In this document: positions 57,901 to 64,000 of the stretch, one piece after another | Layout of the letters: the number at the start of each line of letters is the position of its first letter | How positions within the stretch are numbered: position 1 is the first letter of the stretch | Assembly: GCF_029931775.1 (NCBI RefSeq) | Contig: NC_079325.1 | Coordinates: forward strand, 36,930,673-36,994,672 | Source: Euleptes europaea | Lineage: Eukaryota > Chordata > Lepidosauria > Squamata > Sphaerodactylidae | Length of the DNA stretch: 64,000 bases | Direction: 5' to 3' | The notes under the pieces: generated by a model | Database searches by the model: none | What the model was told of the DNA's origin: nothing | What the model saw: the letters and a program-made list of their open reading frames with translations, nothing else | Translations under genes and position numbers: made by a program

Positions 57901-58429
57901 GAGGCGGTGGCAAGACATCAGCATGATGCGAATGAAAACCATTGGAGACCTCATTGAAAGCCACATTCGCCATGAAGTGGACTTCCTCTTCTGCATGGAT
58001 GTCGACCAGGTCTTTGAGAGCGACTACGGGGTAGAGACTCTGGGTGACTCAGTGGCCCAAATCCACGCTTGGTTTTATCAGGAAAACAGGGGATCTTTCA
58101 CTTACGAGAGGAACCCTGAGTCAGCTGCATACATCCCCTATGAGGAGGGGGACTACTATTATCATGCGGCAGTGTTTGGTGGCACCCCGCAGCACATTTA
58201 CAACCTCACCAGGGAATGCTACGAAGGCATCAGATATGACAAAGAGCATGACTTGGAAGCCATTTGGCATGATGAAAGCCACTTAAACAAGTACTACCTC
58301 CGGAACAGGCCCAGCAAGGCATTGTCTCCAGAATACTGCTGGGATTATAAAATTGGCTGGTCCTATAGCGTTAGGAATATAAAGTTATCCTGGAGGCTCA
58401 AAGAATATGAAGAAGTCAGAAATAACTAA
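39874..58429 (+). CDS. GGTA1: GGTA1, N-acetyllactosaminide alpha-1,3-galactosyltransferase, complete (join of six exons)
   Basis: The coding sequence is the join 39874-39956, 42822-42857, 46673-46744, 47721-47780, 56362-56499, 57739-58429: 1080 nt, 359 residues and TAA. All introns are GT-AG and all five are phase 2. The enzyme transfers galactose from UDP-Gal in alpha-1,3 linkage to terminal N-acetyllactosamine in the Golgi, making the alpha-Gal epitope. Layout: cytoplasmic residues 1-6, membrane anchor about 7-25 (type II), stem about 26-84, GT6 catalytic domain about 85-359. Visible motifs are [13 protein letters not shown] (186-198), the DVD metal/UDP site (217-219), YYHAAVFGG with donor-selectivity triplet HAA (272-274) and [10 protein letters not shown] with the catalytic Glu (309). 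N-glycosylation sequons lie at Asn49, 118 and 285. Mammalian GGTA1 is about 370 residues with the same exon plan. HAA and the stem motif favour GGTA1 over ABO, GBGT1 or A3GALT2; orthology is inferred without a tree. Confidence 0.95.
40098..40298 (-). mobile_element. GGGTTGCC MITE, reverse, second subfamily, in GGTA1 intron 1
   Basis: AGAGCTGCCAGCTCCAGG start, GATTGGCAACCC end. Confidence 0.75.
40308..40980 (+). repeat. Possible LTR-like or unclassified repeat, GGTA1 intron 1
   Basis: CT-rich right half with GCAAATAAACTCTTCTT near its end suggests a retroelement polyadenylation signal. No defined ends, no target duplication found. Low confidence. Confidence 0.25.
40981..42275. other. GGTA1 intron 1, no feature recognised
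   Basis: Intronic, mostly unique-looking sequence. Confidence 0.4.
42276..42412 (-). repeat. 5S rRNA-headed SINE, tail only, minus strand
   Basis: TTGCCGTCAAGTCACATTTG and GTGGTTTGCCATTGCCTTCC are the SINE tail; the 5S head has been lost past GTCTCCCATC. Confidence 0.65.
42822..42857 (+). CDS. GGTA1: GGTA1 coding exon 2: start of stem (36 nt)
   Basis: This tiny exon lies between a pyrimidine tract plus AG at 42820-42821 and a GTAAGT donor at 42858. Read in phase it gives [12 protein letters not shown], which aligns without gaps to the mammalian stem SPEGSFLWIYHS. A second AG at 42823-42824 could serve as acceptor and would drop one residue; the alignment favours the first. This motif is the best discriminator between GGTA1 and other GT6 members in the stem. 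Confidence 0.85.
42990..43090 (-). repeat. tRNA-headed SINE family C fragment, minus strand
   Basis: Head complement TTACCACTGAGCTGTGGCCC at 43070-43090 with a worn body. Confidence 0.5.
43158..43706 (-). repeat. CR1/L3-like LINE 3' end, minus strand
   Basis: The longer of two minus-strand copies. The complement includes the worn coding end ([36 protein letters not shown]) and the 3' end at 43158. A short local tandem (ATTATGGGAGANGGAGAA) sits at 43560-43635. Confidence 0.8.
43720..45600. other. GGTA1 intron 2, no gene recognised
   Basis: Mostly unique sequence. 44198-44250 (GTGCAATCCTATAGAAAGG ... TTAGGATTGCA) is a worn inverted-repeat MITE. Confidence 0.35.
45611..45803 (+). repeat. tRNA-headed SINE, family C
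   Basis: Plus-strand copy: CTCAGTGGTAGCGCATCTGC, GGTCCCAGGTTCAATCCC, end TTCAGTATAAGGCAGCTTCA. Confidence 0.87.
45912..45942. repeat. (TG)n microsatellite
   Basis: About 15 TG units. Confidence 0.95.
46047..46087 (-). mobile_element. GGGTTGCC MITE fragment, reverse
   Basis: First 40 bp only (GGGTTGCCAGGTTCCCCC), cut by the next copy, the same arrangement as at 9299-9338. Confidence 0.6.
46089..46284 (-). mobile_element. GGGTTGCC MITE, reverse, second subfamily
   Basis: Starts TA/GGGTTGCCAGCTCCAGG and ends CACCTGGAGGCTGACATCG. Confidence 0.78.
46298..46595 (-). repeat. tRNA-headed SINE, family D, minus strand, recent
   Basis: Flanked by an exact 14-bp target duplication TACTTCTAGCTATA at 46284-46297 and 46596-46609. 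Head at 46595 on the minus strand. It lies in GGTA1 intron 2, about 60-80 bp upstream of coding exon 3. Confidence 0.92.
46673..46744 (+). CDS. GGTA1: GGTA1 coding exon 3: stem (72 nt)
   Basis: The acceptor AG is at 46671-46672 after a TG/TC-rich tract and the donor GTAAGA is at 46745. It encodes [20 protein letters not shown] and a short tail, with an N-glycosylation sequon (NET, Asn49). This is the least conserved part of the protein, as expected for a stem. A SINE flanked by long target duplications ends only about 60 bp upstream (46609). Confidence 0.85.
46796..46952 (+). repeat. tRNA-headed SINE family C, worn
   Basis: GTGGCTCTGTGGTAGAGCAC head and TTCAGTATAAGGCAGCCTC end. Confidence 0.72.
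46984..47194 (-). repeat. 5S rRNA-headed SINE, minus strand
   Basis: The complement carries GATCTCATCAGATCTCAGAT, GCTAAGCAGGGTCAG, CCTGGTCAGTATTTGGATGG, GAGACCACC: recognisable 5S rRNA with its A-box, intermediate element and C-box region. The tail ends GACTTGCCAACAACAAC. Confidence 0.85.
47386..47585 (-). mobile_element. GGGTTGCC MITE, reverse, in GGTA1 intron 3
   Basis: Intact ends and TA flanks; ends 135 bp before coding exon 4. Confidence 0.85.
47721..47780 (+). CDS. GGTA1: GGTA1 coding exon 4: stem (60 nt)
   Basis: The acceptor TTTCTTGCAG ends at 47720 and the donor GTAAGA starts at 47781. The exon encodes [25 protein letters not shown] matches the LWDWFNPK motif just ahead of the mammalian catalytic domain. 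It is phase 2 on both sides, so skipping it would keep the frame, as is known for stem exons of mammalian GGTA1. Confidence 0.87.
47790..49180. other. GGTA1 intron 4 first part, no feature recognised
   Basis: Unique-looking intronic sequence. Confidence 0.35.
49184..49390 (-). mobile_element. GGGTTGCC MITE, reverse, third subfamily
   Basis: Intact ends and TA flanks; ATCAGTTGAATTAGCAGG marks the subfamily. Confidence 0.86.
49528..49712 (-). repeat. tRNA-headed SINE family C, minus strand
   Basis: GGAACTGCTTGCCTTCTACC end and the head complement GCATGCAAAGCAGATGCCC. Confidence 0.72.
49809..50013 (-). mobile_element. GGGTTGCC MITE, reverse, full-length
   Basis: Starts TA/GGGTAGCCAGGTCC and ends GGTTGGCAACCC/TA. 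Confidence 0.85.
50190..50520 (-). repeat. Unclassified interspersed repeat
   Basis: Counterpart of 36880-37245 (A-rich left part, CACAACTAAGAAGGCCCTGC, then a contracted tail). Confidence 0.35.
50815..51014 (+). mobile_element. GGGTTGCC MITE, forward, second-subfamily right end
   Basis: Starts TA/TGGTTGCCAATCTCCAGG and ends GAGCTGGCAGCCC/TA. Confidence 0.75.
51604..51802 (-). repeat. tRNA-headed SINE family C, minus strand
   Basis: AAGTTGCCTTAGACTGAGTC, GGGTCTCAGGAGG, and the head complement GGCAGATGGGACATGC. Confidence 0.72.
51936..52133 (+). mobile_element. GGGTTGCC MITE, forward, second subfamily
   Basis: GGGATGCCAACCTCCAGGTG start, CTGGCAACCC/TA end. Confidence 0.8.
52200..53225 (+). 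repeat. CR1/L3-like LINE 3' end, split by a hAT element
   Basis: LINE parts 52200-52435 and 53142-53225. The coding end reads [40 protein letters not shown]. Its continuation after the hAT (TATCAGAGGAGCATGCCTAT) matches the complement of 37720-37775. Confidence 0.8.
52436..53141. mobile_element. Non-autonomous hAT element, about 706 bp, in GGTA1 intron 4
   Basis: Left end CAGGGTGGGGAACC; the right end is worn into a C tract. Target duplication CTCTACAG (52428-52435) versus CCCTACAG (53142-53149). The right ~300 bp match the element at 26738-27350. Confidence 0.82.
53451..53538 (+). mobile_element. GGGTTGCC MITE fragment, right part, forward
   Basis: From ATTGAAGTCCCGCC to CCTGGCAACCC/TA. 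Confidence 0.72.
54022..54535 (+). mobile_element. GGGTTGCC MITE, forward, split by a SINE
   Basis: MITE parts 54022-54168 and 54471-54535, ending CAGACAACCC/TA. The insertion duplicated eight bases of the MITE. Confidence 0.8.
54169..54462 (+). repeat. tRNA-headed SINE, family D, inside a MITE
   Basis: Head CACCATGGCACAGAGTGGTA, full body, flanked by ATTACCAC at 54161-54168 and 54463-54470. The SINE therefore moved after the MITE. Confidence 0.9.
54540..55400. other. GGTA1 intron 4, no feature recognised
   Basis: Unique-looking sequence; a 65-codon frame with poly-Ser at 55080-55130 is a CTG-rich artefact. Confidence 0.35.
55406..55601 (+). mobile_element. GGGTTGCC MITE, forward, full-length
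   Basis: Intact ends and TA flanks, about 10 bp deleted after AAAATGGCCG. Confidence 0.86.
56034..56228 (+). mobile_element. GGGTTGCC MITE, forward, second subfamily, worn
   Basis: GGGTTGTCAGCCTCCCGG start, AATTTCCTAACCTTGGAGGC end; lies 134 bp before coding exon 5. Confidence 0.62.
56362..56499 (+). CDS. GGTA1: GGTA1 coding exon 5: start of catalytic domain (138 nt)
   Basis: The acceptor AG is at 56360-56361 after a T/C-rich tract and the donor GTAAGT starts at 56500. It encodes residues 84-129, including [28 protein letters not shown] and a sequon at Asn118. The mammalian counterpart reads WKAPVVWEGTYN...[17 protein letters not shown], so the fold of the UDP-binding half is well kept. Confidence 0.94.
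56588..56606. repeat. (AC)n microsatellite
   Basis: About nine AC units after an A tract. Confidence 0.9.
57114..57294. mobile_element. Foldback MITE, 181 bp, in GGTA1 intron 5
   Basis: Arms of about 81 bp (57114-57194 and 57214-57294) with roughly 88% pairing. The right-end sequence (complement GGGCGAAAACGCA) is the same 13 bases found at the inner ends of the element at 2603-2762. A 3-bp duplication AAT flanks it (57111-57113, 57295-57297), fitting a PIF/Harbinger-like element. Confidence 0.82.
57739..58429 (+). CDS. GGTA1: GGTA1 coding exon 6: catalytic core and C-terminus (691 nt)
   Basis: The acceptor CCCAG ends at 57738. This large terminal exon encodes residues 130-359, opening [19 protein letters not shown] and ending [17 protein letters not shown] at 58427-58429. 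It holds the DVD site, HAA triplet, the HDESHLNKY acceptor/catalytic motif and SPEYCWDY. Mammalian GGTA1 also places nearly the whole catalytic core in one final coding exon. No internal stop or frameshift is present. Confidence 0.96.
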
Positions 58430-58952
58430 CTCAACATTCCTGGAAGCAAAAGGAGTCAGGTGGCCACTCTGAGTGCAGAATGTGTTCCTCTGGAAGTGTG
58501 AAGAAAAGAGAAAAATAACATTTGCCAAAGTATTTTAATCCCGTAAACTGGGAAGTTCCCCATCCTCCTCCCAACAATTATAGCTTTTTTTTTCCTTTTA
58601 AAAGCTAGCAGACACAGAAAGACAAGTTACGAATCAAATAGCGCATTGAGAGAATCTACCGGTGCTTTAGATTTGGTCTCGGGCTTTGTGAGATATTTTT
58701 GGCAGCTTGGGGAATATTAGGGCCCACTCACGGTTGTGTGATGACATTGGAGTGATCAGCATCAGGACATTGCAGTGAAATTTTCTGTTGGTGGCAAAGA
58801 CAACAGAAGAGACAGAGGATCAGGGGTGTGGACAGCACAGGAAGGCCAAAGAGGTCATAAGAGAACCAGAGTGAACATTGTGAAATCTCTTAGCTGATGA
58901 TATTGGGACTTTCAGTTCACTCAAACTATCCAGATTTTCACTGGAACTAAAA
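58430..58952 (+). other. GGTA1: GGTA1 3' UTR, start of; no repeat seen
   Basis: Single-copy-looking sequence follows the stop codon. I find no AATAAA here, so the cleavage site is not placed. Repeats begin at 58953, and an AATAAA motif exists only far downstream at 62460-62465, which may or may not belong to this transcript. Confidence 0.5.
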
Positions 58953-59040
58953 AGTTGGCTCAGCCTTCCATCCTTCCGAGGTCAGTAAAATGAGTACCCA
59001 GCTTGCTGGGGGTAAAGTGTAGATGACTGGGGTAGGCAAA
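58953..59040 (+). repeat. tRNA-headed SINE family D fragment
   Basis: Middle part only: GGCTCAGCCTTCCATCCTTC to GATGACTGGGGTAGGCAAA. Confidence 0.72.
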
Positions 59041-59245
59041 AAACTCTACCCCTGGCGGTCTGTGAAGAGCAGATGGCAACTGATGAACAGATGGACAGCA
59101 GGCTTCTTGGCATTTCTACCAGACCTGGCCAATGCTGAGATGTACTACTACCTGACATTTGCTGGACTAAGCCTGCAGACCCCTATTTCCTTCCAGGCCA
59201 AAAGAGGTCTGAGCAACAGTTCCAAATGCTAGAAGCCTCCTACGT

Positions 59246-59476
59246 AGGATTGCCATCCTCCGTGGGGGGGGGGGGGGCGGGGGCGGGATGGACCTCCCAG
59301 AATTACAGCTGATCTCCAGACTATAGAAATCCATTTCCCTGGAGAAAATGGTAGCATTGGAGGGTGGATTCTTTGGTATCACATCCCTTCTGAGCTCTCT
59401 CCCCTGCCCAAACTCATCCCTCCCCAGGCTCTGCTCCCAAATCTTCAGGAATTTGCCAACATTGAGTTGGCAACCC
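59246..59476 (+). mobile_element. GGGTTGCC MITE, forward, second subfamily, with G-tract expansion
   Basis: GGATTGCCATCCTCCG start with a long G run, ends GAGTTGGCAACCC. Confidence 0.72.
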
Positions 59477-59605
59477 TGTCAGTCAATTGTAGCTAAAGCA
59501 AAGTGTCTTAAAGACTAATGTATATGCTATGGCAGAAGAGCCAGAGTCTCTTGTCAGATTTATGAAGTGCCTCAGATGGCAGAAATATATTCACACATGG
59601 AGGCG

Positions 59606-59806
59606 AACACATGAAGCTGCCTTATACTGAATCAGACCCTTGGTCCATCAAAGTCAGTATTGTCTACTTAGACCGGCAGCGGCTCTCCAGGGTCTCAGGC
59701 TGAGGTCTTCCGCATCACCTACTTGCCTAGTCCCTTTAACTGGAGATGCCAGGGAGTGAACCTGGGACCTTCTGCATGCCAAGCAGATGCTCTACCACTG
59801 AGCCAC
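59606..59806 (-). repeat. tRNA-headed SINE family C, minus strand, full-length
   Basis: Cleanest minus-strand copy: GAAGCTGCCTTATACTGAAT to the head complement GCTCTACCACTGAGCCAC. Confidence 0.88.
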
Positions 59807-60544
59807 CATGTTGGGGTCAGAAGGTCCAGAATTCCAAGAGCCGGGTGTGCCACATTACATTATAGAGCACAGATGAAAACAGGAGTCAAAGATCCAACTA
59901 GAGCGGGTGTGGAGTAGACTATTCCCAAGGACAGTTATTTTCTTTGGCGGGCCAGGACCCAAACTTGCATGTGAATGTTTCCCTCTTTTGCGTGTGGGAT
60001 CATATTCTAAATTATCCATTGAAAAAACAAACAAACCCGAAGGGTCATCTCTTTATGGACACAGAATGAAGAAAAACAGACTCCAGGCAATTCAAAGGAG
60101 AAGCAGCTTCAACGCTGATGTTCCGTTTAAGACTGAGGGAGGAAATGACCTTTTGATGCTTTAAAACAGACCTGGAGGCAGGCGAGATTTAACTGGCGCG
60201 ATTCCAAACCCAACAAGCCTGCAGTCATTCATTTGGGTGTTTCCTGGGTGTTCCAACTCCAGGCATTTCCTTGGGGTCTGATGTATTTTAGAATCCTGCT
60301 ATACACATGCAACTTGCTGCTGATTTCAACATCCTGTCCGGTTTTCTAAAGCAACTTTCTCGTTCTGAAGGGTGTTTATGACATTGATTTGTGAGTGGCT
60401 GGTGGCATCTCAGAAGCTGAAGGTGCACTGAGCAAGGTCTCCAAGAGAATAACCTGTAGAAGCTGAAATAGATTGAGGGGGGAGGCATAAGCAAATATGC
60501 ACAGGTCAGAGCAATCAAACCCCCTCTTGCTTCAGAATTGGGTT

Positions 60545-60697
60545 CCTTGTGAAGCTGCCTTGTAATTATTTGGTACTGTCCACTCTAGGCTTTCAACCTT
60601 CTAGCCAAGTTGCTTTGACTTGAAATGCCAGGGATTGGACTTAGGACCTTCTACATACAAAATGCAAGCTTCGTCACTGAACTATGGTCCCTCTCCC
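60545..60697 (-). repeat. tRNA-headed SINE family C, minus strand, worn
   Basis: GTGAAGCTGCCTTGTAATTA ... CACTGAACTATGGTCCCTC. Confidence 0.6.
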
Positions 60698-60763
60698 TGT
60701 GGGACTCTTTCTTGTAAGGCAGAATGTGAAGTTCCCTGAATTATTAACCACTGTAGAGGGATA

Positions 60764-60980
60764 GGTGCCCGGACTTGGATGGCCCAGCTAGCCTGATCTC
60801 ATGAGATCTCAGAAGCTAAGCATGGTCGGCCCTGGTTAGTACTTGGATGGGAGACCACCAAGGATTATCAGGGTAGCTATGCAGAGGAAGGCAATAGCAA
60901 ACCACCTCTGTCAGTCTCTTGCCTTGAAAACCCTACTGAGTCACCATAAATCTGTTGTGACTTGACAGCATTTTACACAC
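60764..60980 (+). repeat. 5S rRNA-headed SINE, best copy
   Basis: The head reads GCCCAGCTAGCCTGATCTCA, then AGATCTCAGAAGCTAAGCAT, GTTAGTACTTGGATGGGAGA, CCACCAAGGA, clearly collinear with vertebrate 5S rRNA over about 90 bases. The unrelated tail (GGCAATAGCAAACCACCTCT ... TTGTGACTTGACAGCA) is the same in every copy. 5S-headed SINEs (SINE3 class) are known from vertebrates. It is not a 5S gene: the tail, divergence and lack of a T-run terminator rule that out. Confidence 0.9.
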
Positions 60981-61733
60981 AGAGGGATAGTTAAATAGAA
61001 CTTCCATGTTCAGAGGCAGTCTGAATGTCAGCTGTTGGGGACAGCTAACAGTGCATGACCGTTTACATCCTGTCTTGTCCATGAACTCCTAAAAACATCC
61101 AGTCAGTTTCTTCTGAGAGCTAAAGTCTGGGCTAGGTGAGTTTTAGAGGGTACAGCAAACGCTGTTTTTTATATTCTCCAAAAGCACAGGGGCTTTCGGC
61201 TTATGCTTTCCACGTATAACAGAAGTAAGGCATGCCCAATTTGAACCAGCCAATTTTACATGGTTTAGATCACTCCCCTACATATCTAGCCCCTATTCAC
61301 TACACCTGAAGGTAGGAGTGTTAGACAACCTGCCCACTTTCGTGGGCGGACTGGGGCAAGAAGCAGTGCTGGGAAGATAATTTAGAGGCTGCGCAGCAAC
61401 CTGTGTCATGATTGCCTCCCTCCAACACAGTTAACGTTGCTTCTCTGCATCTCACCCAGCTCCCAGCCATCTCAGCCAATTCTGTTTCCTCTGTAGCAGT
61501 ATTCTACAACTCAGCGTGGTGTTTGTCAAAACTTCTAGTTCTTCCACCTGGACTCCCTGCCCATTGCCAGTTTATAAGGTGGAGAACAGGATACTCCCTG
61601 GGCCGTTGAACAACTGGGATAACCTTTCTCTGAATTTCTTCTGCCCCTTTTGGACATACATTCCACAGGTCAAGCCAGCCCTTGATAAGATTCCCTGAGC
61701 CACAGCCAGCCCACCAGCCATGATGATGCTTGG
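60981..61733. other. No gene recognised
   Basis: Unique-looking sequence downstream of GGTA1. Confidence 0.3.
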
Positions 61734-62066
61734 TGAGAGCCAGCATGGTGTAGTGGTTAAGAGCAGTGGTGAAGAGCGGTAGTTTGGAGTCTGATCTAGA
61801 GAACAGGGTTTGATTCCCCACTCCTCTACATGAGTGGCGGAGGCTAATCTGGTGAACTGGATTTGTTTCCCCACTCCTACACACAAAGCCAGCTGGGTGA
61901 CCTTGGGCAAGTCACAGCTCTTGGGCAAGGCAGAGCTCTCTCAGCCCCACCTACCACACAGGGTGTCAGTTGTGGGGAGGGGAAGGGAAGGTGATTGTAA
62001 GCCTGTTTGAGTCTCCCTTAAGTGGTAGAGAAAGTCGGCATATAAAAACCAACTCTTCTTCTTGGT
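61734..62066 (+). repeat. tRNA-headed SINE, family B
   Basis: Head GAGAGCCAGCATGGTGTAGT with a local duplication in the head and another in the body (CAGCTCTTGGGCAAG), tail AAAGTCGGCATATAAAAACC. Confidence 0.87.
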
Positions 62067-62342
62067 AGCTCCTTGCAGCTGATTATCAGTTCCCTGGTGA
62101 TGATTATCAATTCCCTGGTGAGCCTCATGGATATGGCGGATCCATGTTCAGTGGGATGCGTTCAGTTTGGTGCGGTCCAACACACTGTACTCCCCCATAG
62201 GTACTGCTCCAGCAGCAAGTTATTCCCCACCTCTCTTGTGCAAGATCAGCATAGTGCCTGGCAGTTCCTGACACAAGGACACCACCTCCCCAAAGATGCC
62301 AGCAAATGCAACCAATCCCTGTCTTGGCAGCAAGGCAGATTT

Positions 62343-62364
62343 AAACAAACAAACAAACAAACAA
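62343..62364. repeat. (AAAC)n microsatellite
   Basis: Five AAAC units. Confidence 0.9.
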
Positions 62365-62557
62365 TGAAATGAGACTTCAGAAGGTCTTATGTGGACACAC
62401 TCAGTTCGCCCTTGAAGAGATGGTTTTTGTTAAAAATATTTGTACATATCATGAAGATAATAAACCAATCCTTATTTTGGCAAGATTTTTTTTTTGCATT
62501 TGTGCTTGGATGGCATTCTAGCATTGCATTTCTGCATTAACTCTTGCATGAGGGTTA

Positions 62558-62754
62558 GGGTTGCCAGGTCCCTCTTCACCACCGGCGGGAGGTTTCTGGG
62601 GCGGAGCCTGAGGAGGGAGGGGTTTGGGGAGGGGAGGGACTTCAATGCCATAGAGTCCAATTGCCAAAGCGGCCATTTTCTCCAGGTGAACTGATCTCTA
62701 TCGGCTGGAGATCAGTTGTAATAGCAGGCGATCTCCAGCCGATACCTGGAGGTT
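62558..62754 (-). mobile_element. GGGTTGCC MITE, reverse, right end lost
   Basis: Left end intact and close to the reference; stops at CCTGGAGGTTGAAG. Confidence 0.82.
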
Positions 62755-64000
62755 GAAGCAAAGAAATCACTTATACTGTATATAAACTAGTAAACAAATT
62801 TCAGTATAAGGGCTCAATAACTCAAGACTGATTATAGAAATGACAATAGTGAAAGTGAACACAAACAGTGCAATGACTATAAACTACTTATCTAAAATGA
62901 TATACAGCTAAATACAAATCACAAGGAAATGTGATATTCTGGTATCATAGGTTGCACAAAAGATATGGTGGACAATCCAACAGGTAAGTCCAAATATGGA
63001 ATAGAGCACTATAGTAGCCTACAAAGGCAAAGTCTTTTCATCAATGGCATTCTTGTGAGTTTGAGTAGAAGACGGGCTGAGTTCTCCCGGAATTAGCGAT
63101 GCATACGAGCATTCGTACATTTAGCAGGAGCTACGGCATAGAAGATATTTGGCATGAACAAAGGCAAATAGGAACGGTCTCTGGATTGATTTTCACATTT
63201 TCGCCACAAATTGTGGATTCTTCAGCCAATACTTAAGATGTTTTTCTTAGGTTTCTTGCACCTAGCTGGCTGCTCTTGTTGAATAAACCTGTGTGACCAG
63301 GACTATTTTTAGTGGTTAATTATAGAGAAGCCTAAATCCTCTTCTGAGGGGGGAAGATACCGATTGTAAATCCAGCCACACTTCTTGAAGCACCCGCAGG
63401 CCAAGGTGGTGGCTGTGTGCCATGCCTAATGGCATTGCTGGTTTGGTGCTGACTCCTTCTAGCTGTCGTCCTTCCTTTTTGAGTTTGTTCTATTCTTTGG
63501 ATCTTGTTAAAGCCCATGGGCTTCACAGCTAGTTCCACCTGTGGGTAGAGAGTCAATTCATCCCCCACTGGCAAGATTTCCCTCACCAAGCCACCCTGAT
63601 CTGTTGGGCCACTTGTACCAACAGGAGGGGAAAACACATAACCTCATCTTCGTTTGATAGCAGGGGGCAGCCCTTATAGCAGGTGAGTCACTATAGGCCC
63701 AAAGCAAAGGACTTACCAAACTTGTGATTTACTATTTTAGCCCTCTTATGATCGTTGTGAATTTTACCTTCTGTGTTTTATCCTTTTTTGTGTTTATTGC
63801 TACACTAGTTTAGGCCTTTGCTGAATTTGCCCCATGTAGGGAAAGACATTTGCATGGTTTATTTTTCCAAGAGGCTAATGTGGCAGGTGTCCCAGCCAAA
63901 TCTGTGTAGACCAACATCAGTTTAGAGCAGAAAACCTGTTGATTGCAGACAACTCTTGCAGACAAATGAAGATGGGGCCCAGACGAATGGCATCAGAATA
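62755..64000. other. No gene recognised
   Basis: AT-rich at first, then a 101-codon frame on the minus strand at 63332-63637 (starting MFSPPVGTSGPTDQGGLV) with no domain I recognise. It could be an old retroelement piece; no splice context supports a host exon. Confidence 0.3.

Noticed and set aside
39874-58429. Identity as ABO, GBGT1 or A3GALT2 instead of GGTA1
   Set aside because: ABO and GBGT1 differ at the HAA triplet; the stem block [10 protein letters not shown] and exon sizes match GGTA1. A3GALT2 is less firmly excluded and needs a tree.
60764-60860. 5S rRNA gene
   Set aside because: Similar to 5S but diverged, fused to a SINE tail, and present as several dispersed copies.
62460-62465. 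AATAAA as the GGTA1 polyadenylation signal
   Set aside because: Four kilobases past the stop codon with many repeats between; nothing ties it to this transcript.
1-64000. CRISPR array, operon, phage or bacterial system
   Set aside because: No regularly spaced direct repeats with unique spacers, no dense coding strands, and the only gene is spliced.

Overview
The window is vertebrate nuclear DNA, most likely from a squamate reptile (a lizard, possibly a gecko). Evidence: one clear multi-exon vertebrate gene with GT-AG introns, and a dense repeat landscape of CR1, L2-like and L1-like LINE fragments, tRNA-headed SINEs of the 'Sauria/Squam' sort, a 5S rRNA-headed SINE, hAT elements and very many short inverted-repeat elements. 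Nothing bacterial, viral or plasmid-like is present, and there is no CRISPR array.

Gene content. The only protein-coding gene I can support is GGTA1 (alpha-1,3-galactosyltransferase, glycosyltransferase family 6) on the + strand. Six coding exons at 39874-39956, 42822-42857, 46673-46744, 47721-47780, 56362-56499 and 57739-58429 join in one frame to 1080 nt, 359 residues plus stop, without internal damage. The protein has a short cytoplasmic tail, one membrane anchor, a stem and a complete GT6 catalytic domain with the DVD metal site, the HAA donor-selectivity triplet and the catalytic glutamate. It should be a working Golgi enzyme that makes the alpha-Gal epitope.

Layout. 1-39869 is upstream of the first coding exon and consists almost wholly of repeats and unassigned DNA; untranslated 5' exons may lie here but I cannot place them. 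A CpG-rich block with a strong hairpin at about 34990-35480 is the only promoter-like candidate, and it may instead be a young repeat. 39870-58429 is GGTA1, with introns full of repeats. 58430-64000 is 3' UTR and downstream repeats.

Repeats. The dominant family is a roughly 200-bp element with GGGTTGCC termini flanked by TA: about 36 copies or fragments in both orientations and at least two subfamilies, around a tenth of the window by my coordinates. Nesting gives relative ages. At 9338-12303 a copy of this family is split by a CR1 LINE, which is itself split by a 1.9-kb hAT transposon carrying a decayed transposase. Two related non-autonomous hATs sit inside a SINE (26738-27350) and inside a CR1 LINE (52436-53141), a third hAT (22728-23592) carries a large internal inverted repeat, and foldback elements lie at 2575-2790, 24101-24244 and 57114-57294. 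One tRNA-headed SINE family shows exact 8-14 bp target duplications, so it moved fairly recently. I found no undescribed multi-gene system; the interesting signals are the intact GGTA1 and the architecture of the mobile elements.
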